Part shown: in pieces, positions 8,610 through 16,563 of the stretch | Numbering within the stretch: the first letter of the stretch is position 1 | Layout of the letters: every line of letters begins with the position of its first letter | From: Phenylobacterium sp. | GTDB taxonomy: Bacteria; Pseudomonadota; Alphaproteobacteria; Caulobacterales; Caulobacteraceae | Length of the DNA: 64,000 bases | NCBI RefSeq assembly: GCF_004799515.1 | Contig: NZ_SSMX01000053.1 | Coordinates: 1 to 64,000 of the forward strand | Direction: 5' to 3' | The notes under the pieces: model-generated | Databases searched by the model: none | Told to the model about the DNA's origin: nothing | What the model saw: only the letters and a program-made list of their open reading frames with translations | Position numbers and translations under genes: made by a program

Positions 8610-9104
8610 CTAGATTTTGGCCACGCGGGCCATCAGCCGGTCCTTGACGCCGGGGCTGACGAACTTCGAGACGTCGCCGCCCAGGACGGCGATCTCCTTC
8701 ACCAGCCGCGAGGCGATCGCCAGGTGGCGCGGGTCGGCCATTAGGAAGACGGTCTCGATGTTGCGGTCGAGCTGCTGGTTCATGGCGGTGATCGCGAACT
8801 CGAATTCGAAGTCCGCCATGGCCCGCAGGCCCCGCACCATGATCCCGGCGCCGATCTCGCTGGCAAAGTGGGTGGTCAGGCCCTCGTAGGGCTGCACGAC
8901 GATTTCAGTGGAGGCCCGGAAGGGCTGCACGGCGTCCTCGACCATCGCCACCCGCTCGTCGAGATGGAACATCGGGGTCTTCCCCGTGTCGATCGCCACG
9001 CCCAAGACCAGCTTGTCCACCAGCTTCACGGCCCGGCCGATGATGTCGGTGTGGCCGTTGTGGATGGGATCGAAGGTGCCCGGATAGAGCCCGACGCGGG
9101 TCAT
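8610..9104 (-). CDS. coaD: Phosphopantetheine adenylyltransferase
   Basis: This 164-residue enzyme transfers AMP from ATP to 4'-phosphopantetheine, the penultimate step of coenzyme A synthesis. The nucleotidyltransferase signature YPGTFDPIHNGH (residues 7-18, T/HxGH) is intact, as are RGLRAMADFEFEF and the later ASRLVKEIA block that corresponds to the family's ISSxxVRE motif. The ATG at 9104 matches the family's usual start; an in-frame upstream extension lacks similarity. It lies 76 bp downstream of gyrA on the same strand and could be cotranscribed. Confidence 0.96.
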   Translation of the reverse strand: MTRVGLYPGTFDPIHNGHTDIIGRAVKLVDKLVLGVAIDTGKTPMFHLDERVAMVEDAVQPFRASTEIVVQPYEGLTTHFASEIGAGIMVRGLRAMADFEFEFAITAMNQQLDRNIETVFLMADPRHLAIASRLVKEIAVLGGDVSKFVSPGVKDRLMARVAKI

Positions 9105-9180
9105 GCGGCTTGGTCCCCCAACAACCTGAACTTCGCCTTTCGCCGCCGGATCGGCTTCTGGCAAGGGGAAACTTGAGCCG

Positions 9181-11970
9181 TCAGCCTTCGGAGGGCTCCG
9201 GCCCGTCGCCGTCTTCGCCCGGCGCGTCGACGCCCAGGTCGTCCTCCGGCCCGTCCTCGCCGGCGTCGGCCAGCCGCTCGACGGAGACGACGTGCTCGTT
9301 CTGCGCGGTGCGGAAGATGGTGACGCCCGAGGTGTTGCGGCCGACCATGCGCACTTGGCTGACCGGGGTGCGGATCAGCTGGCCCTGATCGGTGACCAGC
9401 AGGATCTGGTCGCCGTCCTCCACCGGGAAGGACGCGGCGAGCCGGCCGCCCTTCTTGGTCAGGTCCTGGGCCAGCAGCCCCTGCCCGCCCCGGCCCGTGC
9501 GGCGGAACTCATAGGCCGAGGTGCGTTTGCCGAAGCCTTCGGTGGAGACGGTCAGGATGACTTCCTCGGCCGCGCCCAGCGCCGCGAAGCGATCCAGCGG
9601 CAGGGCCTCGTCGCCGACCTCTTCCTCGTCGTCCGGCGTTCCGACGTCCTCGGGCTCTTCGCCCTCGCCGGCGATGGCGCGCCGGTTGGCGTTGGACTGC
9701 TTCACATAGGCCGCCCGTTCCGCCGGCGTCGCGTCCACCGAGCGCAGGATGGCCATGGAGATCACCGCATCGCCCTCGGCCAGGCGGATGCCGCGCACGC
9801 CGGTGGAATCGCGGCCCGCGAAGACGCGGACCTCGTCGGTGGCGAAGCGGATGCAGCGGCCGAGCGCCGTGGTCAGCAGGATGTCGTTGACGCCGGCGTT
9901 GCAGACGCCGACGCCGACGATCTGGTCGCCGTCGTCGAGCTTCATGGCGATCTTGCCGTTGCGGCGGACGTCCACGAAATCCGACAGCTTGTTGCGCCGC
10001 ACCCCGCCGGAGCGGGTGGCGAACATCACGTCGTACTGGTCCCAGGTCGTCTCGTCCTCGGGCAGGGGGAGGATCGAGGTGATGCTCTCGCCGGGTTCGA
10101 TGGGCAGGATGTTGACCCAGGCCTTGCCGCGCGAGGTGGGCGTGCCGACCGGCAGACGCCAGACCTTCAGCTTGTAGGCCTTGCCGCCGGAGGAGAAGAA
10201 CAGCACCGGCGTATGGGTGTTGGCCGAGAACACCCGGGTCACCGCATCCTCGTCCTTGGTGGACATGCCCGAGCGGCCTTTGCCGCCGCGGTGCTGGGTG
10301 CGGTAGATCGACAGCGGCGTGCGCTTCACATAGCCGCCGTGGGTCACGGTGATGACCATGTCATCGCGGGCGATCAGGTCCTCGTCCTCGACGTCGGCGT
10401 CACCCTCGACGATCTCGGTGCGGCGCGGCACCGCATAGGCGGCGCGGACCTCGACCAGCTCCTCGCGGACGATGGCCATGATGGCCTCTCGCGACGCCAA
10501 CAGCGCCAGGTAGCCGGCGATGGCGTCGGCCAGGGTCTGGGCCTCGCCGAAGATCTCGTCGCGGCCGAGGCCGGTCAGGCGCGACAGGGTCAGCGCCAGG
10601 ATCGCGCGAGCCTGCTCGTCGGAGAGCCGGATCTTGTCGCCGTCGATCACCAGGGTGCGCGGGTCGGCGATCAGCTCGACCAGCGGCAGCATGTCGCCCG
10701 CCGGCCAGTCCTTGGCGATCAGCCGCTCGCGCGCCTCCGCCGGGTCCTTGGACGAGCGGATGATGTGGATGAACTCGTCGATGTTGGCGACCGCAATGGC
10801 CAGGCCCACCAGGACGTGGCCGCGGTCGCGGGACTTCGACAGTTCGAACTTGGTGCGCCGGACCACTACCTCTTCGCGGAAATCCACGAAGGCGGTGACC
10901 ATCTCGCGCAGGCCCATCTGCTCGGGCCGGCCGCGGTTCAGGGCCAGCATGTTGACCCCGAAGGAGCTCTGCAGCGGCGTGAAGCGGTAAAGCTGGTTCA
11001 GGATCACGTCGGCCGGGGCGTCGCGCTTCATCTCGATGACGATGCGCATGCCCTGGCGGTCGCTCTCGTCGCGCAGGTCGGCGATGCCCTCGACCCGCTT
11101 TTCGCGCACCAGTTCGGCGATGCGCTCCACCAGCCCGGCCTTGTTGAGCTGGTAGGGGATCGAGTGGATGACGATCGCCTCGCGTTCCTTGCGGATCTCC
11201 TCGATGGTCGCCACGCCGCGCATGATCACCGAGCCGCGGCCGGTCATCAGCGCCGTGCGCGCCGCCGTACGGCCGATGATCTGGCCACCGGTGGGGAAGT
11301 CCGGTCCGGGCACGATATCGAGCAGGGTCTCGAGGCTGACCTCGGGATCGTCGATGTAGGCCAGGCAGGCGTCGACGATCTCGCCCAGATTGTGCGGCGG
11401 GATGTTGGTGGCCATGCCGACGGCGATGCCGCCGGCGCCGTTGACCAGCAGATTGGGGATGCGGCTGGGCAGCACCACCGGCTCGTGCTCGGAGCCGTCG
11501 TAATTGTCCTTGAAGTCGACCGTGTCCTTGTCGAGGTCGGCCAGGATCGACATCGCCGCCTTGGTCAGGCGGCACTCGGTGTAGCGCATGGCCGCCGGCG
11601 GATCGTTGTCCACCGAGCCGAAGTTGCCCTGCCCGTCGATCAGCAGAAGGCCCATGGAGAACGGCTGCGCCATCCGCACCAGGGTGTCGTAGATCGCGAG
11701 GTCGCCGTGCGGGTGGTATTTACCCATGACGTCGCCGACCACGCGGGCGGACTTGACGTAGGACCGGTCGGGCGTGTGCCCCTGCTCGTTCATCGAGAAC
11801 AGGATCCGCCGGTGCACGGGCTTCAGCCCGTCGCGCACGTCCGGCAGCGCCCGGCTCACGATCACGCTCATGGCGTAGTCGAGGTAGGAGCGCTTCAGCT
11901 CGTCTTCGATCGCGATAGGGGCGATGCCCCCAGGCCGGTCGGCCGGCGGGGTGGTGTTTTCGTCGGTCAA
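9181..11970 (-). CDS. gyrA: DNA gyrase subunit A
   Basis: This 929-residue subunit breaks and rejoins DNA in the A2B2 gyrase complex, introducing negative supercoils. Catalytic Tyr130 is in [10 protein letters not shown]. The C-terminal DNA-wrapping domain has six-bladed GyrA repeats and a GyrA-box variant, QHRGGKG, in place of QRRGGKG. An acidic insertion ([14 protein letters not shown]) and an acidic tail are present; the tail probably modulates wrapping. In the quinolone-resistance region the motif is [10 protein letters not shown]: residue 91, equivalent to E. coli Ser83, is Leu (CTC), while Asp95 (Asp87 equivalent) is kept. A 39-bp Z-DNA-prone tract lies about 80 bp upstream. Confidence 0.98.
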   Translation of the reverse strand: MTDENTTPPADRPGGIAPIAIEDELKRSYLDYAMSVIVSRALPDVRDGLKPVHRRILFSMNEQGHTPDRSYVKSARVVGDVMGKYHPHGDLAIYDTLVRMAQPFSMGLLLIDGQGNFGSVDNDPPAAMRYTECRLTKAAMSILADLDKDTVDFKDNYDGSEHEPVVLPSRIPNLLVNGAGGIAVGMATNIPPHNLGEIVDACLAYIDDPEVSLETLLDIVPGPDFPTGGQIIGRTAARTALMTGRGSVIMRGVATIEEIRKEREAIVIHSIPYQLNKAGLVERIAELVREKRVEGIADLRDESDRQGMRIVIEMKRDAPADVILNQLYRFTPLQSSFGVNMLALNRGRPEQMGLREMVTAFVDFREEVVVRRTKFELSKSRDRGHVLVGLAIAVANIDEFIHIIRSSKDPAEARERLIAKDWPAGDMLPLVELIADPRTLVIDGDKIRLSDEQARAILALTLSRLTGLGRDEIFGEAQTLADAIAGYLALLASREAIMAIVREELVEVRAAYAVPRRTEIVEGDADVEDEDLIARDDMVITVTHGGYVKRTPLSIYRTQHRGGKGRSGMSTKDEDAVTRVFSANTHTPVLFFSSGGKAYKLKVWRLPVGTPTSRGKAWVNILPIEPGESITSILPLPEDETTWDQYDVMFATRSGGVRRNKLSDFVDVRRNGKIAMKLDDGDQIVGVGVCNAGVNDILLTTALGRCIRFATDEVRVFAGRDSTGVRGIRLAEGDAVISMAILRSVDATPAERAAYVKQSNANRRAIAGEGEEPEDVGTPDDEEEVGDEALPLDRFAALGAAEEVILTVSTEGFGKRTSAYEFRRTGRGGQGLLAQDLTKKGGRLAASFPVEDGDQILLVTDQGQLIRTPVSQVRMVGRNTSGVTIFRTAQNEHVVSVERLADAGEDGPEDDLGVDAPGEDGDGPEPSEG

Positions 11971-12050
11971 GGGAGGGATTTAGCCGTTCAGAATCGGACT
12001 GCTTATGTGGGGTGCATGGTTAGCACCCTGAAGGCCCCAAAGCCAACTTT

Positions 12051-12089
12051 CGTGCGCGCACGCGCGTACGCATGCGCGAGCGCGTGCGC
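12051..12089. other. Alternating purine-pyrimidine tract (Z-DNA prone) upstream of gyrA
   Basis: Bases 12051-12078 alternate pyrimidine and purine without a break for 28 bp, mostly CG and CA/TG steps. After one phase break (GAG at 12078-12080) alternation resumes to 12089. The tract lies 81-119 bp upstream of the gyrA start, in the gap shared with the divergent oxygenase gene. The 231-bp gap holds no gene that I can support. Confidence 0.7.
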
Positions 12090-12201
12090 CAGAGCTTCTC
12101 AGAAGCGCCGCACCGGGATGACAGGCGTCCGCGCGACAGGCGGTGACGCCGCCGCCGCGGCGTCCTAGAAGCGGCCCGCGAGAAAGGACCGCTCCGACAC
12201 C

Positions 12202-13275
12202 ATGTCGCTCCACATCGGCGATCCCGCCCCCTGGTTCACGGCCCCGACGCCGTCCAATCCGCAGTTCGTCTTCGACACGGTGGCCGGGCGCTACGTCCTG
12301 ATGCTGTTCCTGCCGCGCGACGACGCGCCGGCCTCCGCCGAGGCCCTGCAGGCGCTGAGCGGCCTTCGCGCCCGGCTGGATGACGAGACGCTGAGCGCCT
12401 TCGTGGTGGTGCGCGATCCGGCCATGGCCGCGACCGCCCAGGACATGCGCGGCCTGCGCTGGTTCCTGGACCTCGACGGGGCGGTGAGCCGGCTCTACGG
12501 CGCGCTGGCCGCCGACGGGACCGAGGCGCCGGGCTGGGTGCTGCTCGACCCTTCGCTGAGGATGCTGGGGACGGTGCGGATCGCCAACGCCGCCATGGTC
12601 GTCGACGCCGTCGCCCGCCTTGGGCCGCCCGGCGGCCACGCCGGCGCGCCGCTGCACGCCCCGGTGCTGATCGCCCCGCGCATCTTCGAGCCGGAGCTCT
12701 GCGCCGAGCTCATCGCCCTGCACCAGGCCGACGGCGGCCGCTTCACCGGGGTGATGCGCGACGAAGGCGAACGGACCGTGGCGGTGATGGATGAGCAGAA
12801 GAAGCGCCGCGACGTGCTGGTCGAGGATCAGGCCCTGAAGGCCACCCTGCGCGACCGCCTGGAGCGGCGGCTCTTCCCGCTGATCGAGCGTGGCCTGGGA
12901 TTCGCGGTGACCCGGATCGAGCGGTACGTGATCAGCTGCTACGACGCTGCCGATGGGGCGGTGTTCCACGCGCATCGGGACTCCACCACCTTCGGCACCG
13001 CGCACCGCCGGTTCGCCTGCTCGCTGAACCTGAACGCGGGCTATGCCGGCGGGGACCTGCGCTTCCCCGAGTTCGGACCCCGCACCTATCGGCCGCCGCC
13101 GGGCGGAGCGGCGGTGTTCTCCTGCGCCCTGCTGCACGAGGCCACCCGGGTGACTGGGGGCCGCCGCTACGCCTTCCTGCCGTTCTTCTACGACGAAGCC
13201 GCCGCCGAAGTCCTGGCGGCCTATGACCAGCGGATCGGCGCCCGGGCCCACACCGTGACGGAGCCGGCCGCCTGA
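12202..13275 (+). CDS. Thioredoxin-fold/prolyl hydroxylase-type 2OG-Fe(II) oxygenase fusion, copy 1
   Basis: A 357-residue two-domain protein. Residues 1-150 resemble a peroxiredoxin/thioredoxin fold (IGDPAPWFTAPTPSNPQFVF, then GRYVLMLFLP) but have no peroxidatic Cys at the expected place. Residues 155-345 form a P4Hc-type dioxygenase with iron ligands in HAHRD and LLHEAT and a 2OG-binding Arg in GGRRYAF; RFPEFGPRTYRPPPGGAAVFS is the conserved strand between them. The substrate is unknown; protein or peptide hydroxylation is the family's usual role. It is translationally coupled to a closely related copy (TGATG). No signal peptide. Confidence 0.85.
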   Translation: MSLHIGDPAPWFTAPTPSNPQFVFDTVAGRYVLMLFLPRDDAPASAEALQALSGLRARLDDETLSAFVVVRDPAMAATAQDMRGLRWFLDLDGAVSRLYGALAADGTEAPGWVLLDPSLRMLGTVRIANAAMVVDAVARLGPPGGHAGAPLHAPVLIAPRIFEPELCAELIALHQADGGRFTGVMRDEGERTVAVMDEQKKRRDVLVEDQALKATLRDRLERRLFPLIERGLGFAVTRIERYVISCYDAADGAVFHAHRDSTTFGTAHRRFACSLNLNAGYAGGDLRFPEFGPRTYRPPPGGAAVFSCALLHEATRVTGGRRYAFLPFFYDEAAAEVLAAYDQRIGARAHTVTEPAA

Positions 13276-14363
13276 TGTCCCCCTCGCCCGTGTCCTGGAG
13301 CCCGTCCTTCGCGCCTGGCGATCCCGCGCCTTGGTTCACCGCGGCGACGCCCGCGACCCAGCTTTTCCACTTCAGCACCGTGGTCGGCCGCTACACCGTC
13401 CTGGGGTTCCTGCCGCCGCCCGGTCCGGCCCGGGAAGCGGCGCTCGCGGCCGTCCAGAGCCGTCGGGGCCTGTTCGACGACGACAAGGTCTTCGCCTTCT
13501 TCGTGATCCGCGACGCCGATTCCATCGCCCAGGCGCAAAATCAGCCCCCGGGCCTGCGATGGTTCTTCGACCCCGACGGCGCCATCAGCCGGCTCTACGG
13601 CGTCCTGGACGCGGACGGCGCGGAGCATCCTTTCTGGCTGCTGCTCGACCCCTCGCACCGCACCCTGGGCGCCTATCCGATCGGCGAGACCGACGCCCTG
13701 ATGGCCGCGGTCGTCGCCCTGCCCGCCCTGGCCGACTACGCCGGCGCGGAGCTGGTCGCCCCGGTGCTGGTCCTGCCGCGGGTGATCGAGCCGGAGGTGT
13801 GCCGGCGGCTGATCGATCTCTACGACGCCCATGGCGGCGCGCCGTCGGGCGTCATGCGCGACATCGGCGGGCGCACGGTCGGCGTGCTCGACGACTTCAA
13901 GAAGCGCCGGGACATGACCATCGAGGACGCCGACCTGCGGCAAGGCCTGCTGCAGCGCATCAGCCGGCGGATCGCACCCGAGATCGCCAAGGTGTTCCAG
14001 TTCAAGGTGACACGCGTCGAGCGCTATATCGTGGCCTGCTACGACGCCGCGGAAGGGGGCTATTTCCGGCCGCACCGGGACAACGAGACCCTGGGCACCA
14101 TGCACCGCAAGTTCGCCGTCTCGATCAACCTCAACGCCGAGGAGCACGAAGGCGGCGACCTGCGGTTTCCGGAGTTCGGTCCGCGCACCTACCGGCCGCC
14201 CACCGGCGGCGCTGTTATCTTCTCCTGCAGCCTGCAGCACGAAGCGACGCCGGTCACCCGCGGCCGCCGCTACGCCTTCCTGCCCTTCCTCTACGACGAG
14301 GCGGGCCAGGCCGTGCGCACCGCCAACTTCGCCCATCTGGAGAGGCTGGCCCAGGAGGCTTGA
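13275..14363 (+). CDS. Thioredoxin-fold/prolyl hydroxylase-type 2OG-Fe(II) oxygenase fusion, copy 2
   Basis: A 362-residue paralogue of the preceding gene, collinear over its whole length: GDPAPWFTAATPATQLFHFS at the N-terminus, iron ligands in RPHRD and LQHEAT, and GRRYAFLPF for 2OG. The redox-like half again lacks a peroxidatic Cys. The two copies differ throughout, so the duplication is old rather than recent. Its ATG shares a base with the stop of copy 1, so the products are made together and may form a heteromer or act on related substrates. A DUF3617 gene follows 90 bp later. Confidence 0.85.
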   Translation: MSPSPVSWSPSFAPGDPAPWFTAATPATQLFHFSTVVGRYTVLGFLPPPGPAREAALAAVQSRRGLFDDDKVFAFFVIRDADSIAQAQNQPPGLRWFFDPDGAISRLYGVLDADGAEHPFWLLLDPSHRTLGAYPIGETDALMAAVVALPALADYAGAELVAPVLVLPRVIEPEVCRRLIDLYDAHGGAPSGVMRDIGGRTVGVLDDFKKRRDMTIEDADLRQGLLQRISRRIAPEIAKVFQFKVTRVERYIVACYDAAEGGYFRPHRDNETLGTMHRKFAVSINLNAEEHEGGDLRFPEFGPRTYRPPTGGAVIFSCSLQHEATPVTRGRRYAFLPFLYDEAGQAVRTANFAHLERLAQEA

Positions 14364-14453
14364 CCTTCGCGGCCCCGGTCTAGAGGTTTGAGCCCAGGAG
14401 GTTCGGGCGCCGCGCCCGCAACTCCGCCGCAATCGCGTGATTTAGGTCCCCAG

Positions 14454-14924
14454 ATGAACCGACCGTTCCCCCGGCTCGCCGCCCCCGTTCTCGCCCTGAT
14501 TCCCCTGGCCGCCGCCTTGGCCCTGGCCGGTCCCGCCGCCGCGCAGAAGGCGATCAGCCCCGGCTATTGGGAAACCACCAACAAGGTGACCTCGCCCTTC
14601 CCGGTCTCCAAGACCGAGAAGCGCTGCATCAAGCCCAGCGACGTGGCCAAGTTCATGGAAGGCAAGATCAACCACATCTACACCTGCACCTACCCGACCA
14701 AGGAGGTGGGCGCGGGCAAGATCCATCTGCAGGGCACCTGCGCCACGCGCGACGGCCCGGCGATCCCGATCTCCGGCGAAGGCGCCTTCACCGCCGACAC
14801 CATGCATATCGAGGCGCGCATCGTGCCGCAGATCGGCGGGCTGAACATGACGGTGCACGCCACCACCGACGCTAAGCGCCTGGGCGACACCTGCCCCGAC
14901 ACCCCGGCCGCCGCCGAGAAGTAG
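14454..14924 (+). CDS. DUF3617 family secreted protein
   Basis: A 156-residue periplasmic protein with a Sec signal (residues about 1-30, ending LAGPAAAQ). The mature domain starts SPGYWETTNKVTSPF, the usual opening of DUF3617 proteins (PGxWE...), and has conserved Cys in KRCIKPSD, YTCTYP, GTCATR and DTCPD that probably make two disulfides. Function is unknown. The ATG at 14454 puts the signal at the N-terminus. It converges on ssb with a 22-bp gap. Confidence 0.85.
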   Translation: MNRPFPRLAAPVLALIPLAAALALAGPAAAQKAISPGYWETTNKVTSPFPVSKTEKRCIKPSDVAKFMEGKINHIYTCTYPTKEVGAGKIHLQGTCATRDGPAIPISGEGAFTADTMHIEARIVPQIGGLNMTVHATTDAKRLGDTCPDTPAAAEK

Positions 14925-14946
14925 CCGCGGCCGCGTCGCGCCCGAC

Positions 14947-15429
14947 CTAGAACGGGATCTCGTCGTCCAGGTCGGCGGAGAAGTCCTCGCGCGGGGCGGA
15001 GCTCTGCGCCCGCGGGCCGGGGGAGAAGCCGCCACCGCCGCCGTAGCCCCCGCTCTCACCCGACTCGGCATTGTCGCCGCGGCCATCCAGCATGGTGAGT
15101 TCACCGCGGAACTTCTGCAGCACGATCTCGGTGGAGAACCGTTCAGCGCCCGACTGGTCCTGGTATTTGCGCGTCTGCAGCGCGCCCTCGAGATAGATCT
15201 TCGCGCCCTTGCGCAGGTACTGTTCGCAGACCTTCACGATGTTCTCGTTGAAGACCACGACCCGGTGCCATTCGGTCTTTTCCTTCCGCTCGCCGGAAGC
15301 GCGGTCGCGCCAGGTCTCCGAGGTCGCCACCCGCAGGTTGGCGACCCGGTCGCCGGAGTTGAGCGAGCGGATTTCGGGGTCGGCCCCGAGGTTCCCCACC
15401 AGAATGACCTTGTTGACGCTGCCCGCCAT
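14947..15429 (-). CDS. ssb: Single-stranded DNA-binding protein
   Basis: This 160-residue protein coats single-stranded DNA in replication, recombination and repair. The OB-fold is residues about 1-110 ([39 protein letters not shown]). A Gly/Ser-rich linker leads to the acidic tip DLDDEIPF, which recruits partner proteins. The ATG at 15429 is preferred because AGGA lies 7 bases upstream and the [12 protein letters not shown] start matches the family. A GTTC-N7-GTTC box 83-97 bp upstream suggests LexA control. Confidence 0.97.
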   Translation of the reverse strand: MAGSVNKVILVGNLGADPEIRSLNSGDRVANLRVATSETWRDRASGERKEKTEWHRVVVFNENIVKVCEQYLRKGAKIYLEGALQTRKYQDQSGAERFSTEIVLQKFRGELTMLDGRGDNAESGESGGYGGGGGFSPGPRAQSSAPREDFSADLDDEIPF

Positions 15430-15511
15430 GTTGATGTCCTGAGCTTCCGTGATTGCGGGCCCCATGCCCGCCGGCAAGCTAGCCGCGCGTTAAGGGATGG
15501 GCAAGACTTTT

Positions 15512-15526
15512 GTTCCCGTTCCGTTC
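15512..15526. promoter_or_regulatory. LexA (SOS) box of ssb
   Basis: GTTCCCGTTCCGTTC is a perfect GTTC-N7-GTTC direct repeat, the known LexA operator of Alphaproteobacteria. It lies 83-97 bp upstream of the ssb start. ssb is a usual SOS gene, so this is probably a working operator. Confidence 0.65.
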
Positions 15527-15578
15527 ACGGCCAAGGTCAACCGTCCACAGACTTCTCACGGTCGGCCGCGGGCGGGCC

Positions 15579-15971
15579 CTACTGCGCGGGCATGGCCCCC
15601 GGTATCGCCAGCCGGCCATCGCCCGTGCGCACCAGGGCGACATAGCGCGGACCTTCCAGGCTGGTTGAAGTCAGGACGCCTTCAGATTGAAGAAACAGGA
15701 AATTCGCCTGATAGGCGCCATAGAGATCCTGCTGCGATCCGCCCATGCGCAAGAACTTCAGCCGCATGGCCTCCAGGTTGGCGGCGCAGGTCTCCAAGTT
15801 CGGTGCATTGACCAGCTTGAAGTACTTCAGCTTGCCACCCTTCTGGGGCACCACATGGTAGCAGACCCCCGGATCGCCCGGCGGTTCGGTGCGCTGGGCG
15901 CAGGCGGAAAGCGCCGCGCCCAGGGCTGCGACGGCGGCGGCGGAGGCGAGGGTTCGGAAGGCGCGTTGCAT
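15579..15971 (-). CDS. Small lipoprotein of unknown function
   Basis: A 130-residue protein with a lipoprotein signal from the ATG at 15971 (lipobox LSAC, Cys about 25). The mature part holds two further Cys (PGVCYHVVP and LETCAANLEAMRL) and a conserved-looking block GGSQQDLYGAYQANFLFLQ. It is probably periplasmic and membrane-anchored. It lies between ssb and a single-span membrane protein on the same strand. I recognise no named family. Confidence 0.7.
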   Translation of the reverse strand: MQRAFRTLASAAAVAALGAALSACAQRTEPPGDPGVCYHVVPQKGGKLKYFKLVNAPNLETCAANLEAMRLKFLRMGGSQQDLYGAYQANFLFLQSEGVLTSTSLEGPRYVALVRTGDGRLAIPGAMPAQ

Positions 15972-16010
15972 GGCGGCGAGCCTACACAAGGCCCACGCGC
16001 TGCGCGAGCC

Positions 16011-16508
16011 TCAGCGCCGGCCCGCCGGCGCATCGGTTGCCTGCGCGGGGCCTTGGGGCCGGGACGGGCCACTAGGCGTCGGCGGCGTGGCGGGGGCGGG
16101 CGGCGCGGCTGGCGTCTCCGGGATTTCCGGTTGGTCGGCGCCAAGGTCCGGCGTCGCCGCCGGCGGGACCGCGGTCGCGCCCTGGTCAGCCGCCAGCCCG
16201 CCGTTCGGGTCGGCCCCGACGTCGACCGCGTCGGTGGCGACGCCGTTGCGCTTGGCGCAGTCGGCCAGGGGCAGCTCTCCGACGAACTGCCCGGCCACGA
16301 AGCAGCGCAGCGGCTTGGTGGTGTCGACGTGAGCGCCCTGGGCGCCGGAGGAATCGATCACCAGGCCCGCCTGGGACGCCGGCGGCGGCGCGCTGCGCTC
16401 ACCGCGGTGGCGCGCCACCAGCAGCCAGGCGACCGCCAGGCCCGCGGCCAGCGCCACGGCCGCGCCGGCCAGCGCCAGGACGATCCTGTGGCGATTGAGG
16501 AAGTTCAT
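16011..16508 (-). CDS. Single-span membrane protein with Pro-rich tail
   Basis: A 165-residue protein with one N-terminal membrane helix (residues 8-32, VLALAGAAVALAAGLAVAWLL). A short periplasmic region contains two Cys (LRCFVAG and LADCAKRNGVATDA), a likely disulfide, followed by a low-complexity Pro/Ala tail (AAPPAPATPPTPSGPS). The topology (basic N-terminus inside) suggests a bitopic inner-membrane protein. It is followed at once by the flagellar block, but nothing in the protein links it to flagella. Confidence 0.65.
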   Translation of the reverse strand: MNFLNRHRIVLALAGAAVALAAGLAVAWLLVARHRGERSAPPPASQAGLVIDSSGAQGAHVDTTKPLRCFVAGQFVGELPLADCAKRNGVATDAVDVGADPNGGLAADQGATAVPPAATPDLGADQPEIPETPAAPPAPATPPTPSGPSRPQGPAQATDAPAGRR

Positions 16509-16563
16509 GGCCCTCGCTAGCCCCGGGGGTCCGCCGTTTCAAGCGCGCGGCGGCGGCGGCTGG

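Noticed and set aside
9292..12168. 958-codon plus-strand frame opposite gyrA
   Set aside because: Pure antisense shadow with His/Asp/Gly-rich nonsense composition; gyrA has every expected motif.
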